Positions 53,604 to 62,933 of a stretch of DNA of 64,000 nucleotides are shown piece after piece; positions within the stretch are counted from its first letter, which is position 1, and each line of letters starts with the position of its first letter. Source of the DNA: Pseudomonadota bacterium (GTDB taxonomy: Bacteria > Desulfobacterota > Binatia > Binatales > Binataceae). Position numbers and translations under genes: made by a program. The stretch covers positions 1 through 64,000 of the forward strand of contig JAJPKA010000003.1 in NCBI GenBank assembly GCA_021323945.1. The letters run 5' to 3'. The notes under the pieces are model-generated. The model had not been told where the DNA came from. It did no database searches and saw only the letters and a program-made list of their open reading frames with translations.

Positions 53604-53741
53604 GTAGCAGCTGAGATTGTCTGCTATCTCCCTCTCACCAGAACACCACAGAACAGGAGTAAAGCTGCGGGCGTGTACAGTCACGCGTGGGGATGTCGTT
53701 CCGCAAACCTCAATTAACCGTTATCTAGGGAGGAAATCTCG

Positions 53742-54512
53742 ATGAGGGTCGCGGGCCAGGTTGAGCAACCTGAACTTCTGCTTACACAGGAAGTCAGCTT
53801 TCGCAGTGAAGGTGTCAAGATTCCGGCTTACCTAGCGCGTCCGCGCGCAAGCGGGCGATACCCTGGGGTCATCCTTCTTCATGATATCTTCGGAGTTAGT
53901 GATCATGCCCGAGACGTAGCGCGACGCTTCGCTAACGTGGGCTTTCTGGCAATGGTCCCGGACTGTTTCGCGCGGATCGATCTTGGGTTTGGCGATTCAC
54001 TCGAAGATATACGACCGCGCGCCGCTAGTCTTGATGACCGCCTGACCGTAGCTGATATCGAGAATGGAGCCGGTGCACTGCGCAGTCTACCCTATTGTAA
54101 TGGCAAGGTCGGCACGGTCGGGTTTTGCATGGGGGGCCGGTCTGCGCTGTTGTTCGCATGCCGCAGCGACAGGGTTGACGCGACGATCGACTGCTGGGGT
54201 GGCGGCATCAGCTCGGATTCGCCAGTCACGCCCAATCACCCAGTGCCGATCGTCGATCTCGTCGGAAATCTAAAACGGCCGGTGTACGCGGTCTTCGGAG
54301 CCGAGGATGAAAATCCGTCGCCGGCGCACACCCGCGAGTTGCGCGCGCGCCTGGAACGCGCCGGCACGTTGGGACTCGTCACGATGGAGACATTCGAAAA
54401 CGCCGGCCATGCGTTCTTCGCCGATGTCCGCCCCGAGCGCTACAGAGAGAAAGCTGCATTCGAGCTGTGGCCGAAGATGGTCCGGTTCTTCAAAACGCAT
54501 CTCGCCGATTGA
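53742..54512 (+). CDS. Dienelactone hydrolase family protein
   Basis: 256 aa. Triad: Cys in GTVGFCMGGRSAL (about residue 128), Asp in FGAEDENPS, His in NAGHAFFADVRPERY. VILLHDIFGVSDHARDVARRFA is the family opening. An AGGGAGGA ribosome site precedes the ATG. In aromatic degradation the family opens dienelactones; here no other ring-cleavage genes are seen, so a wider ester/lactone role is as likely. Confidence 0.9.
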   Translation: MRVAGQVEQPELLLTQEVSFRSEGVKIPAYLARPRASGRYPGVILLHDIFGVSDHARDVARRFANVGFLAMVPDCFARIDLGFGDSLEDIRPRAASLDDRLTVADIENGAGALRSLPYCNGKVGTVGFCMGGRSALLFACRSDRVDATIDCWGGGISSDSPVTPNHPVPIVDLVGNLKRPVYAVFGAEDENPSPAHTRELRARLERAGTLGLVTMETFENAGHAFFADVRPERYREKAAFELWPKMVRFFKTHLAD

Positions 54513-54626
54513 CAGCCTCTCGATCCATTCGGCGAGGGAGTCTCGAGCGGCCCGCCGCGAGTGACGGTTTGCCTCGCTCCCGGGACCACAGGCCCAGCGG
54601 CTGAGCCGATCTGGCAACTGAAAGCA

Positions 54627-55793
54627 CTAAATTACTCCCGCCGCCTTCCACTCATCCAGCTCCAACGGATTATGCCCTAGTAATTCACAGTAGATCTCGT
54701 GGTTGTGTTCTCCGGGCTTGGGGATAGGACCGACGGTTCCTGGTGTGTCGGAAAACTTAACGGTTAACCCTGCAACATAAGTCCTTCCACCATTGCGATC
54801 GTCGGTCTCGACCAACATTTGCCGTTCCCACAGATGGGGATCTCGTGACGCCTGGGCTATCGTTTGCACAGGGGCGACAGGGACGCCAGCAGGCGCAAGC
54901 TTTTCGACTACTTCGGCGACGGTGCGCTCTTTCACCCACGACGCAATTTGATCGTCCACCCAATTCGCATGTGAGGCACGGGAGTGCGGGCTGGCGGCAC
55001 GTGGGTCTGACATGAGTTCCTCCAGCCCGGCGGCGCGGCATAATCTCTCCCACATCCTCTGTTGTACCGCGATTATGTAGACCCATCCGTCACTCGCGCG
55101 ATAGGTATTGGCAGGCGCCAGGTTGCCGGCGCGATTGCCGTAACGCACGGGCTCACGCCCGGTGGTCAAATACTGTGCAATCGGGATTTCAGTCAGTGTA
55201 AAGGCGGAATCGAGCAGACACACGTCCAGTGCCTGCCCAAGTCCCGTCATGTCACGGCGATGCAGCGCGGCGAGCGCACCAATTGTGGCGTGCAGAGCGG
55301 TAATGCGATCGATAATCGGGGGACCGCAGCGTATCGGCGGGTCGCCTTCGCCGCCCGTATCGAACATCACTCCAGCCATCGCCTGGCCGATTGGATCAAA
55401 CGCCCGGCGGTCGCGGTACGGGCCGTATTGACCGAAGCCCGAGACGTTGATCAGTATAATTCCAGGATTGAGTTCTCGCAGTGTCTCGTAGCCAAAGCCC
55501 ATCTCGTCCATTACACCTGGGCTGAAATTCTGCAGGAGCATATCCGACTTCACTATAAGTTCCCGCAGAATCTTTTTGCCTGTGTCACTGCGCAGATTGA
55601 GCGTTATGCTTTTCTTGCCGCGGTTGTACTGCGACCAGTAGACCATCCCCAGCCGCCGCGATTCGTCACCGTCTGGTGGCGCTTCAACTTTGATTACCTC
55701 GGCACCCAAATCGCCCAGTATGAGCGAACATCGAGGACCAGCTTGGTAACGCCCGAGGTCGATTACTCTGATACCGTCGAGACATCCAGCCAT
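54627..55793 (-). CDS. Family III CoA-transferase (CaiB/BaiF)
   Basis: 388 aa. DLGRYQAGPRCSLILGDLGAEVIKVE is the family N-terminus; the catalytic Asp is D162 in GPPIIDRITALHA; DVCLLDSAF and RNLAPANTY-like blocks follow. These enzymes exchange CoA between carboxylic acids (formyl-CoA/oxalate, carnitine, bile acids and others). It lies 105 bp downstream of a ThDP enzyme on the same strand, recalling the formyl-CoA transferase/oxalyl-CoA decarboxylase pair, but substrate is not determined. Confidence 0.9.
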   Translation of the reverse strand: MAGCLDGIRVIDLGRYQAGPRCSLILGDLGAEVIKVEAPPDGDESRRLGMVYWSQYNRGKKSITLNLRSDTGKKILRELIVKSDMLLQNFSPGVMDEMGFGYETLRELNPGIILINVSGFGQYGPYRDRRAFDPIGQAMAGVMFDTGGEGDPPIRCGPPIIDRITALHATIGALAALHRRDMTGLGQALDVCLLDSAFTLTEIPIAQYLTTGREPVRYGNRAGNLAPANTYRASDGWVYIIAVQQRMWERLCRAAGLEELMSDPRAASPHSRASHANWVDDQIASWVKERTVAEVVEKLAPAGVPVAPVQTIAQASRDPHLWERQMLVETDDRNGGRTYVAGLTVKFSDTPGTVGPIPKPGEHNHEIYCELLGHNPLELDEWKAAGVI

Positions 55794-55898
55794 TCGGTTT
55801 GCTCCCTAAGGAAGAGCGCTGATGAGAAGAAGCTCTCTGTTTGATACGTGTGTCCGACTGTCAGCTGCGGTCTCAATTGCCTCCCCGAGGGCACCAGC

Positions 55899-57446
55899 TC
55901 ATAGTAGAATCTCGATCAGGTTCGGACCTGGTTCGGCCAGTGCGCGCTCGAGCTGCAGGCACAATGCTTCTGCGCTTTCGACCCTTACGGCTGGAACGCC
56001 CATGGCTGCCGCGAGGCGACTCCAGTGAATCTCTGGATTATCCAGGCTCGTAAGCGAGCGCGCCTTGCGTCCCGGCTCGCTTATGCCTGCTCGCGCGAGC
56101 TCGACCTGCAAGATTCGATAGCGGCGGTTATTGCAGATTAGCGTCGTTACGTTGAGCCCTTCGCGGGCCTGCGTCCACAGGGCCTGGAGAGTATACATAC
56201 CACTCCCATCAGCTTGAAATGCGATCACCCTGCGATCGGGGCACGCGACCGCGGCGCCGGTAGCGCAAGGCAGGCCCTGCCCGATCGCACCGCCCGTCAG
56301 CGAAAGATAAGTGTGAGGTGCCGAACCACTCGATGCAGCAAAGAAAGGTAGCCCTGTGGTCGCTGCCTCATCCATCACGATACAATTTTCGGGCAGCAGC
56401 GCCGCCAACGCCTGCCCAACCGTCGCGGAATCCAGCTTACCGGTCGGCCGCTGCGGCTGTTGGACCGGAGCTCGTAAAACTGGACCGTCTCGAGCGCCGA
56501 GCTCATCAGCTAACGCTTGCAAAGCGCTGATAGCATCTTGTTCCGGTGTCGCCAGTGTCTCGCTGGCGCAGCCCTGCGGGACCAGAGAACTGGGCAAATT
56601 CGGATAACCGAAGAAAGCTACCGGCGCTAAGGCTCCAGCGAGGACGATTGCCTCAAACTTTGAAAGCATCTCGAGCGCCTGCTCCGGGAAATAGGGAAGT
56701 TTTTCGACTGCCGGATAGATAGAGCCGCGTTCAAGCCGTGATGGAAAGGTTTCACAAATCAAACAGCAGCCAGTTTTCATCGCTATCCGGTTGGCCGCGG
56801 CGAGTCCCGACGACCTCATTGCCTGGGCTCCCAGAAATATCGCCGCTTTATCGCGACTCTTGCGGAGGGTTGCGGCTGAACGTTTCACTGCCTCGTCAGC
56901 AACTACCGTCGGGTAGGGCACCTGCAGTGGCGCGGCGATTCCGCCTCCCTCACCCCACAGACAATCCGACGGCACAATCAGAGTCGACACGCGCCCAGGC
57001 GTACGGCCGGCTGCGGCGATCGCCTCAGCGATGTCGGAAGCGACCGTAGAAGCGCTCTTGACTTCGCGCACCCAGCCTGAAACTGGACGGGCCAGCGAAG
57101 CTATATCTGAAGTCAGGGGTGCGTCAGCTGCCAAATGCCACGTCGCCTGATCGCCGACCACATTGACTACGGGCGAACGCGCACGGCGTGCGTTGTGCAG
57201 ATTCGCGATCCCGTTAGCGAAGCCCGGCCCCAGGTGCGTTAAGGTCAAGGCCGGTTTATCCGCCATGCGAGCATACCCGTCTGCCGCGCCAGTGCAGACT
57301 CCTTCGAACAAACCAAGAACTGCCCTGATTTCGCTCACCATATCGAGAGCGGCCACCAGTGGCATCTCGGTCGTCCCCGGGTTGGCAAAGCAAACCTCGA
57401 TGCCTGCGGCGAGCGCTGTCCTGAGGAGACTTTCAGCCCCATTCAT
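55899..57446 (-). CDS. Thiamine diphosphate-dependent enzyme (acetolactate synthase/benzoylformate decarboxylase-like)
   Basis: 515 aa with the three-domain ThDP layout. Catalytic Glu E48 in LFEGVCTGAADGYARM; pyrimidine-domain FANPGTTEMPLV; C-terminal ThDP site ADGSGMYTLQALWTQAREG ending ICNNRRY. Shorter than true acetolactate synthases and without an ilvN neighbour. ATP/ADP- or FAD-specific residues are not obvious to me. Could be a 2-oxo acid decarboxylase or a 2-hydroxyacyl-CoA lyase-type enzyme, given the CoA-transferase next door. Confidence 0.87.
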   Translation of the reverse strand: MNGAESLLRTALAAGIEVCFANPGTTEMPLVAALDMVSEIRAVLGLFEGVCTGAADGYARMADKPALTLTHLGPGFANGIANLHNARRARSPVVNVVGDQATWHLAADAPLTSDIASLARPVSGWVREVKSASTVASDIAEAIAAAGRTPGRVSTLIVPSDCLWGEGGGIAAPLQVPYPTVVADEAVKRSAATLRKSRDKAAIFLGAQAMRSSGLAAANRIAMKTGCCLICETFPSRLERGSIYPAVEKLPYFPEQALEMLSKFEAIVLAGALAPVAFFGYPNLPSSLVPQGCASETLATPEQDAISALQALADELGARDGPVLRAPVQQPQRPTGKLDSATVGQALAALLPENCIVMDEAATTGLPFFAASSGSAPHTYLSLTGGAIGQGLPCATGAAVACPDRRVIAFQADGSGMYTLQALWTQAREGLNVTTLICNNRRYRILQVELARAGISEPGRKARSLTSLDNPEIHWSRLAAAMGVPAVRVESAEALCLQLERALAEPGPNLIEILL

Positions 57447-57650
57447 TTATCCTAAACCCTGCTATCGCGAACCGCTTAAGAGCCACCAATCGTCCCACAC
57501 AATCACCTGTTCGAAAACCCTAACTGATCACACTTCTCAGATCGTGCCGGCCTGCCGGAGACATCCTGGCTCAGATGGGAAAACCTACGGTCAGTTTGTT
57601 CCAGGGTCAGTCAACCCTGACAAAAATACAGACGGTGAACTGTGTATCAC

Positions 57651-57947
57651 TCAAAGTTCCTTGACGGTCTTTTCTACGGTCGACCAGTCGACGATAGGTG
57701 ACAGGCGGCGTCGCGCGACGATACCTCTGGCCATCGCGCCGCTGAACGGAGTGAAAGTCAGAGAATGGTCCTGGATATCCAGGATTAGGACCACCTTGGC
57801 CTCCTCATTTGAAAACCATGGACCAGCTTTCAACGTCACGCCTTGCGGAAATCCGCTCTTCATCGCCCCGCTGATAAGCTCGTGCACTTGCTTGAGCGAC
57901 TCTTTGTTGGAGACATTGAAGTAAATTTCGTCCAGATATAGCGGCAT
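57651..57947 (-). CDS. Small hypothetical protein
   Basis: 98 aa: MPLYLDEIYFNVSNKESLKQV, then GVTLKAGPWFSNEEAKVVLI and ARRRLSPIVDW. An alpha/beta ferredoxin-like fold is plausible by pattern. A strong GGGAGG lies 7 nt before the ATG, which supports a real gene. No family recognised with confidence. Confidence 0.72.
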   Translation of the reverse strand: MPLYLDEIYFNVSNKESLKQVHELISGAMKSGFPQGVTLKAGPWFSNEEAKVVLILDIQDHSLTFTPFSGAMARGIVARRRLSPIVDWSTVEKTVKEL

Positions 57948-58098
57948 TTTCAGCCTCCCAAGATCAATTTTTGTAGACCCGTCCTACCCTGGCCTTTGAC
58001 ACTTTCAGCGGCAGGCACCGCGAACTCATTCCTTATACAACCAAACGAGGCCATTTTGGCAACCGCAATCTCCATGCCCAGCTCTAACCCCGGTCCGG

Positions 58099-58827
58099 TT
58101 AGGGAACCCCAGGAGACGCCAGGCTACTTGAAGCCGACCGTGGCGGAGCGCCGGATAGGGTTCGCAGAAGCTGATCGATCTGGTCCCGCAGTTGTTGCGC
58201 TTGAGCAGTCCGCCCCTGATTGATCAGTTGCCGCTCAAGCGCAGCAGCCGATTGATTTATCTGCCGCAGTTGTTGCGCAAGCGCTGCCGCGTTGCGGGTT
58301 CCATTTATGACGTACCAGTTCTGCACTGCATTAAGTTGCTGCTGAAGTGCGTTCGCTGCCGGTCCGGTCGCCGCTCCGGGCGGCACCGCAGCCATGGTCC
58401 CGGCCGCGCTTGCGATTGCAGCCAAACCGGCGCTGAAACCGGGCATCCTGGAGGCTACCAGCAAATTTGCCTCCTGCTCGTTGGCGGCTCCTTCTATTGT
58501 GGCTCCCGCGGGTGCGCGCAAGCTTATGGGGTTGGTATTGAGTAGTTCGAGACTGGAGCTCTTGCCTGGGCGCAGGACCATGATCGAATCCTGCAAAACC
58601 AATCTCGCGTCTGGATGAGCGACATCGAAGTCGACCCGGGAATTACCATCCGGCAATGAACTGATGCTGGCAACCGAACCGATCCGTGCGCCCAGGCTGG
58701 TAACCGGATCGCCAGGAGCAAGATTACCCGTGCTGCTCAATTCCGTATTGAATCGAACCGGCGAACATGAGATGAGCAGCGCCGCAAACAACGCCGCAAC
58801 GATGGCCCGGATGGCGAAGCGGTCCAC
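58099..58827 (-). CDS. Short MCE/MlaD-domain lipoprotein
   Basis: 242 aa, GTG start. Signal peptide with lipobox ALLISC (C21). Residues ~25-115 match one MCE domain (GNLAPGDPVTSLGARIGSVASI, then FDVAHPDARLVLQDSIMVLR). The rest is a Gln/Ala-rich helical region (LAQQLRQINQSAAALERQL, about 175-215), likely coiled coil. MCE proteins bridge membranes for lipid transport with an MlaEF-type permease, absent here. Could be an accessory lipoprotein of a transporter encoded elsewhere. Confidence 0.75.
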   Translation of the reverse strand: MDRFAIRAIVAALFAALLISCSPVRFNTELSSTGNLAPGDPVTSLGARIGSVASISSLPDGNSRVDFDVAHPDARLVLQDSIMVLRPGKSSSLELLNTNPISLRAPAGATIEGAANEQEANLLVASRMPGFSAGLAAIASAAGTMAAVPPGAATGPAANALQQQLNAVQNWYVINGTRNAAALAQQLRQINQSAAALERQLINQGRTAQAQQLRDQIDQLLRTLSGAPPRSASSSLASPGVP

Positions 58828-58937
58828 GCTAATTCAAGCTCCAAGGCAATCAGATAGTACGCCAGAACAAGCTGGCACATCGCTAATGTGCGAGGGCGCG
58901 AGCGCAGAGAAGCTGACGGTTACGACTACTGCTTGCG

Positions 58938-59852
58938 TCAAGCAAATGCTGGCTTCACCTCGCGCGCAAACAGTTCGATACTCTGACTCGAATTCATATC
59001 GCCAAAGATGACCGTAAAAAAGGTGATGCCCCTGGCCACTCGCTCGCGCAGCTGCTCGATAATTTGTGGTGGGGTACCCTTTATCGCGGTCCGCCAAAAG
59101 GGCAGACGCTGCGCGATCTTCCATTTTTCTTCAACTTCAGCCTGATTTGCACCGAGACAAACCAGCAGCTGCTCGGAGATGTTGATCTGCCGGATGTCAC
59201 GCCCGACCGCCTCACAATGCTCCTTAAGCACAGCCAGCTTGTGCTCGAAATTTCGGTACCCCGCGGGACAATTCCAACGATCGGCATACTTGGCGACAAT
59301 CCTCAGCATCAGCTTTTCCCCGCTGCCGCCAATGGTAAATGGTGGATGTGGCTTTTGAACTGGCTTGGGGTAACAATACGCTTCGTTCAGCTTGTAATAG
59401 CGGCCGTCAAACGTGGCCCGTTTTTCGGTCATGAGGAGCTTTACAACCTGTATTCCCTCTTCAAGCTGCCGCAAACGAGTCGCGGTCGAAGGGAATTCAT
59501 AGCCGTAGGCCCGATACTCCTCCTCCATCCAGCCGGCACCGAGGCCGATTTCCAGTCGCCCGTTGCTTATGTTATCAAGGGTCGCCAGGAGCTTCGCGAG
59601 TAGTCCCGGACTTCGAAACGAATTACACAGCACCAATGAACCAATCCGGAGTTTTTCAGTCACCACACTCAGGGCAGTCATCGCCGAGGTGCACTCGAGC
59701 ACGTCGGCTTCGGGCACGCCACGGTTCCAAAAATGGTCCGTGACCCAAATGGAATGGTAGCCAAGCTCTTCAACTTTGACGGCACGTTCCCTCACCGCCT
59801 TCCACGATAAGCCTGCAAGCGGCGAAAACAGTCCAAATTCGATCTGGGCCAT
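58938..59852 (-). CDS. LLM-class (F420- or FMN-dependent) oxidoreductase
   Basis: 304 aa from ATG 59852 (MAQIEFGLFSPLAGLSW), preceded by CGGAG; a TTG two codons earlier is possible. VKVEELGYHSIWVTDHFW, LRIGSLVLCNSFRSPGLLAKLLATLD, GRLEIGLGAGWMEEEYRAYG and HPPFTIGGSGEKLMLRIVAKYAD are typical of the F420-dependent subgroup. This is the second such enzyme in the window, but the two are only distantly alike. Substrate unknown. Confidence 0.9.
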   Translation of the reverse strand: MAQIEFGLFSPLAGLSWKAVRERAVKVEELGYHSIWVTDHFWNRGVPEADVLECTSAMTALSVVTEKLRIGSLVLCNSFRSPGLLAKLLATLDNISNGRLEIGLGAGWMEEEYRAYGYEFPSTATRLRQLEEGIQVVKLLMTEKRATFDGRYYKLNEAYCYPKPVQKPHPPFTIGGSGEKLMLRIVAKYADRWNCPAGYRNFEHKLAVLKEHCEAVGRDIRQINISEQLLVCLGANQAEVEEKWKIAQRLPFWRTAIKGTPPQIIEQLRERVARGITFFTVIFGDMNSSQSIELFAREVKPAFA

Positions 59853-60058
59853 TATCAACTCCGTTCCTCGATCTGACCATATTGGAAAAGCGCAATACTC
59901 TACTCCCGAGTAAACGTACAGCGTATCCTTCGGCGATGGAAATACCTGGTCGGGAGCGTGCTCGTTAATTTGCCGCGCGGCGTCGTGAGGATGATCGGTA
60001 GTCGTGTCACATCAAAGGGTACATGCTTTCGAATAGCAGTCCAGAGTTCATTTAATAA

Positions 60059-61219
60059 ATGCCGCGCGTGAGAGAGCAGCCAGACTTTGCAAAAATGCCA
60101 GCCGTTGCCCTGCTGATATTATCCAGCTTCATTTTTCTCTCCCAGCGGTGCGCGCTGGGAGCGCCTGCGACCACGGGCTTTCAGTTGGTCGGCGAGCCGA
60201 CGAGGTTTGCCCGAGCACCTTCGGTGGAACAAACCGTTTTTCAGGCGCAGCGAGGTCCTTCGGCCTTCGATCGGGTGGGATTGCACCACCTAACGCAACT
60301 GTCGGCCAGAGCTAATGCCGTGGTGCTGTACCTGCCGGGCACCAATATGAACGGCGAGGTGGCCGTCGATGATCCGCGGTATTCTTTACCGCTTTATCTC
60401 GCTTCTCACCGGGTGGATTTTTGGGCGTTCGATTACCGCACTCACTTCGTCCCGGCTTCTGTTAAGCCGTTTCAGTTGAGTGAACTGCAGAGTTGGACCA
60501 ACGAGCTGTTCGAGGCGGATATTTCGGCCGCGGTGCGATTTATCCTGGCTAGGACTGGGCAGCAACGGATTTTTGTTGCTGGCTTCAGCCGTGGCTCCGC
60601 CTTTGCCCTACTTTATGCGGCAGCCCATCCTGAGAGCGTCAAGGGGTTGATAATTATTGATGGTATCATTGGAGCCGGGCGCCCTGGGTCACCTCCGGCT
60701 GGCGTGTACGCCAATGATGTGAGCGGCAAACAATTGACGTGGGATAAACGGCAGGCGCTCATGCGCCGAGTGATCGAAGAACCGGAGGGACCTGCCCCGC
60801 TTCCTCAGTTTAAATCCGCGGCTGACTGTCTCGATCACGTCGTCTATCATTCGTCGGCGTTTGGAGGCAATGGCGGGTTGGCCAATCCACTAGGCGGTTT
60901 CAGCAACGCATCCGTGCTGGCCCGGGTATTGATCCTCTATGACCGCTATTGGCCCAACGTGCAGGATTACGAAGATTCTTTCACGCCCGAGATCAGAGAG
61001 TCGCTGAGCAAGTCGAGGATTCCAGTGCTTGCTTTCAGCAGTACCAATATCTCGGCTGAGTGGCCCCGGCTGGTGGCAGCTACCGCGACCTCAACCGGCA
61101 ACCGGGATGTAACGGTTAAAACCTTGCACAATTGGGGCCATCTGGACCTAATCTGTGGCACCTACGCAGAGCATGAGGTCTTCGCGCCTATATTGCGCTG
61201 GCTCCTCCAGCATTCTTAA
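60059..61219 (+). CDS. Exported alpha/beta hydrolase
   Basis: 386 aa. Hydrophobic leader (VALLILSSFIFLSQRCALGA) suggests export; ATG 60095 is a possible shorter start. Nucleophile elbow GFSRGSAFALLY near residue 178, preceded by VVLYLPGTNMNGE (oxyanion region); the acid and His are likely near LAFSSTN and NWGHLDL. Peptidase-S9/DLH-like shape. Substrate unknown. Contains ~200 residues between elbow and the end, including a lid-like insert. Confidence 0.82.
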   Translation: MPRVREQPDFAKMPAVALLILSSFIFLSQRCALGAPATTGFQLVGEPTRFARAPSVEQTVFQAQRGPSAFDRVGLHHLTQLSARANAVVLYLPGTNMNGEVAVDDPRYSLPLYLASHRVDFWAFDYRTHFVPASVKPFQLSELQSWTNELFEADISAAVRFILARTGQQRIFVAGFSRGSAFALLYAAAHPESVKGLIIIDGIIGAGRPGSPPAGVYANDVSGKQLTWDKRQALMRRVIEEPEGPAPLPQFKSAADCLDHVVYHSSAFGGNGGLANPLGGFSNASVLARVLILYDRYWPNVQDYEDSFTPEIRESLSKSRIPVLAFSSTNISAEWPRLVAATATSTGNRDVTVKTLHNWGHLDLICGTYAEHEVFAPILRWLLQHS

Positions 61220-61233
61220 GCTGTTTGCGATCG

Positions 61234-61497
61234 TCAGGACCGACTGTCACGATCCTGGCGGGAAATGATCAGTACCACCAGAAGAGCCCACAGTCCGAAG
61301 CAAAATCCCAGGAGAAGCCAAAGCCGCCAAGCTCGCGCATGGCGTGCCGCGATGGTCGCGGTTAGAGGCGCCAGTGTCGCATCGATCGCAAGCGAGGTGG
61401 CGATCAGGCAGTACGTCGGTTCGGGGTAACGAAGTACCGCAAAACCCGAGGTGAGCGCCAGCACGAGTGCAACAGTTGCCATTGTAAAGACGCTCAC
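61234..61497 (-). CDS. Small membrane protein, unknown
   Basis: 87 aa with about three hydrophobic helices (residues ~4-20, 28-48, 58-78). The end RHARAWRLWLLLGFCFGLWALLVVLI recalls small two- or three-helix membrane proteins found in many genomes. GTG start at 61497 or ATG at 61482. Its 3' end lies 14 bp from the convergent hydrolase. Function unknown. Confidence 0.6.
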   Translation of the reverse strand: MSVFTMATVALVLALTSGFAVLRYPEPTYCLIATSLAIDATLAPLTATIAARHARAWRLWLLLGFCFGLWALLVVLIISRQDRDSRS

Positions 61498-61611
61498 TCC
61501 AAGTGGCTTGTGAAGTCGTCGCGCCGCGCGCGTTTTTCTTGGGGGGTGATGCAGTCAGGTGGGGTTTCGGCGCTTCTCTCCTGCCATGGCCGACCGCTAT
61601 AGTTGAAGGCG

Positions 61612-61962
61612 ATGGCACGCGGCGAGGCCGAAAGTTTGCTCAACCGACTACGGCAGATGAGCGAGGAGGGTGTTGCCAGCTTCCTCAACGAACTGATGGC
61701 AAATGAAGCTTGGCGCCAGCGCTTGGGACGCGCAGGGGAGCGACTGCTGGCCAACAAACAGAGCTTCGACCGCAACGTCGAGACGGTTTTGGATTTCGTC
61801 AATCTACCATCCAAGCGCGATATTCGAGAGTTAAAGTCTCGACTTGACCATCTTAACGGGCAATTGGTCACGCTGAGCATGAAGATCGATCGTCTGCTGG
61901 CGGGGGTGGGGCCACGTCCCGAGCAGAAGGCCGCGCCATCCCGCGCTCGCCGCAAAAAATAG
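61612..61962 (+). CDS. Phasin/PhaF-like coiled-coil protein
   Basis: 116 aa from ATG 61612. Helical throughout: EAESLLNRLRQMSEEGVASF, then SFDRNVETVLDFVNLPSKRDI and RELKSRLDHLNGQLVTLSM, a heptad-rich segment; ends in a basic PSRARRKK tail. Resembles polyhydroxyalkanoate-granule-associated proteins with a Lys/Arg tail, but no PHA synthase is in the window, so the family link is tentative. Confidence 0.65.
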   Translation: MARGEAESLLNRLRQMSEEGVASFLNELMANEAWRQRLGRAGERLLANKQSFDRNVETVLDFVNLPSKRDIRELKSRLDHLNGQLVTLSMKIDRLLAGVGPRPEQKAAPSRARRKK

Positions 61963-62022
61963 TCTTTGTAGCGCAACTCCGGCTTGGGTTCTCGGGGCAG
62001 GTTGCGATTGGCCCAATTGGAG

Positions 62023-62640
62023 TCAAAACATCCGGCTCAAAAGGGTTGGCAGCTCATCCAGACCTGCGATCCGATTCTCATGGTTGACGCGACTGCCCAC
62101 TCCAACAAACCTTATTCGCGCCGCCTGTGATGCGATGCGATCCGTTTCGCTGTCACCCACGTAAACCGCATCCGTGGGCAGCACGCTGGCTCGTCTCAGG
62201 CACAATTCAAGGATATCGGGGGCCGGTTTCGGTCGGACCTTGTCCCGCACACTGGCGACGACATCAAAAACGTCGTTAAGCCTGAGATAATCGATAATCG
62301 CCGGAACGGTGGTCGAGCGGTTGGTCGCGAGTCCGATCCGATAGTTTCGTTTAATCGCCATTAGGAACGAATGGAGACCGGGAAACGGCCGTAGCATTTT
62401 GAGAAAAGGAGCCGGATCCATCTCACGAGCTGCCGCACGCATCCGAGCGATACGCTGAGTGTCGCCAGCCGCTCGCAACTCAAATACCTGCATCGCGGAC
62501 ATAAAGATTGCCGCTCTTTCTTCTGCTGGATTCATCAGGGGTTCACCGACTCGGGCGAAAATCGCATTATAATAGGCTACGTTCGACTCAGTGGAATCGA
62601 ACAGCACCCCATCAGCATCAAAAATCACTAATTCCAGCAT
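62023..62640 (-). CDS. HAD-superfamily phosphatase (phosphoglycolate phosphatase-like)
   Basis: 205 aa. Motif I FDADGVLFDS (D8, D10), motif II TNRST, Lys in VRPKPAPDIL, motif III VGDSETD. The cap is alpha-helical between residues ~18 and 85. Hydrolyses a small phosphate ester; Gph-like but substrate open. Leftward gene in its own unit. Confidence 0.88.
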   Translation of the reverse strand: MLELVIFDADGVLFDSTESNVAYYNAIFARVGEPLMNPAEERAAIFMSAMQVFELRAAGDTQRIARMRAAAREMDPAPFLKMLRPFPGLHSFLMAIKRNYRIGLATNRSTTVPAIIDYLRLNDVFDVVASVRDKVRPKPAPDILELCLRRASVLPTDAVYVGDSETDRIASQAARIRFVGVGSRVNHENRIAGLDELPTLLSRMF

Positions 62641-62933
62641 CTTCTGATTTTTATCCGTTCCGGATGGTATTAGCTGCGACCTAAAACGTAACAGTTGACA
62701 GGATCTTTTTCACCTCAAAGCCAGTCCCGCAGCTGCCCCTCGGTCACTCCAAGCTGGTTGCACTGTTCGAAACGATTTTGCCATTCTTGGTTGGCAACTA
62801 ACCGACAAATGCAGCGCGGCGCCCTCTGCAACCGATTGAGACGAGTCGAGCGACCGCACCTGTTCAAGAACCCGTAGAGTTCAGGTCCTGCAAGCGATTG
62901 CGAGGTGTACCTAAACCCGGAGGTCACAAGAGC

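Noticed and set aside
57163-57924. 253-codon plus-strand frame opposite the ThDP enzyme
   Set aside because: Mostly antisense to a well-supported gene, with no motif or ribosome site.
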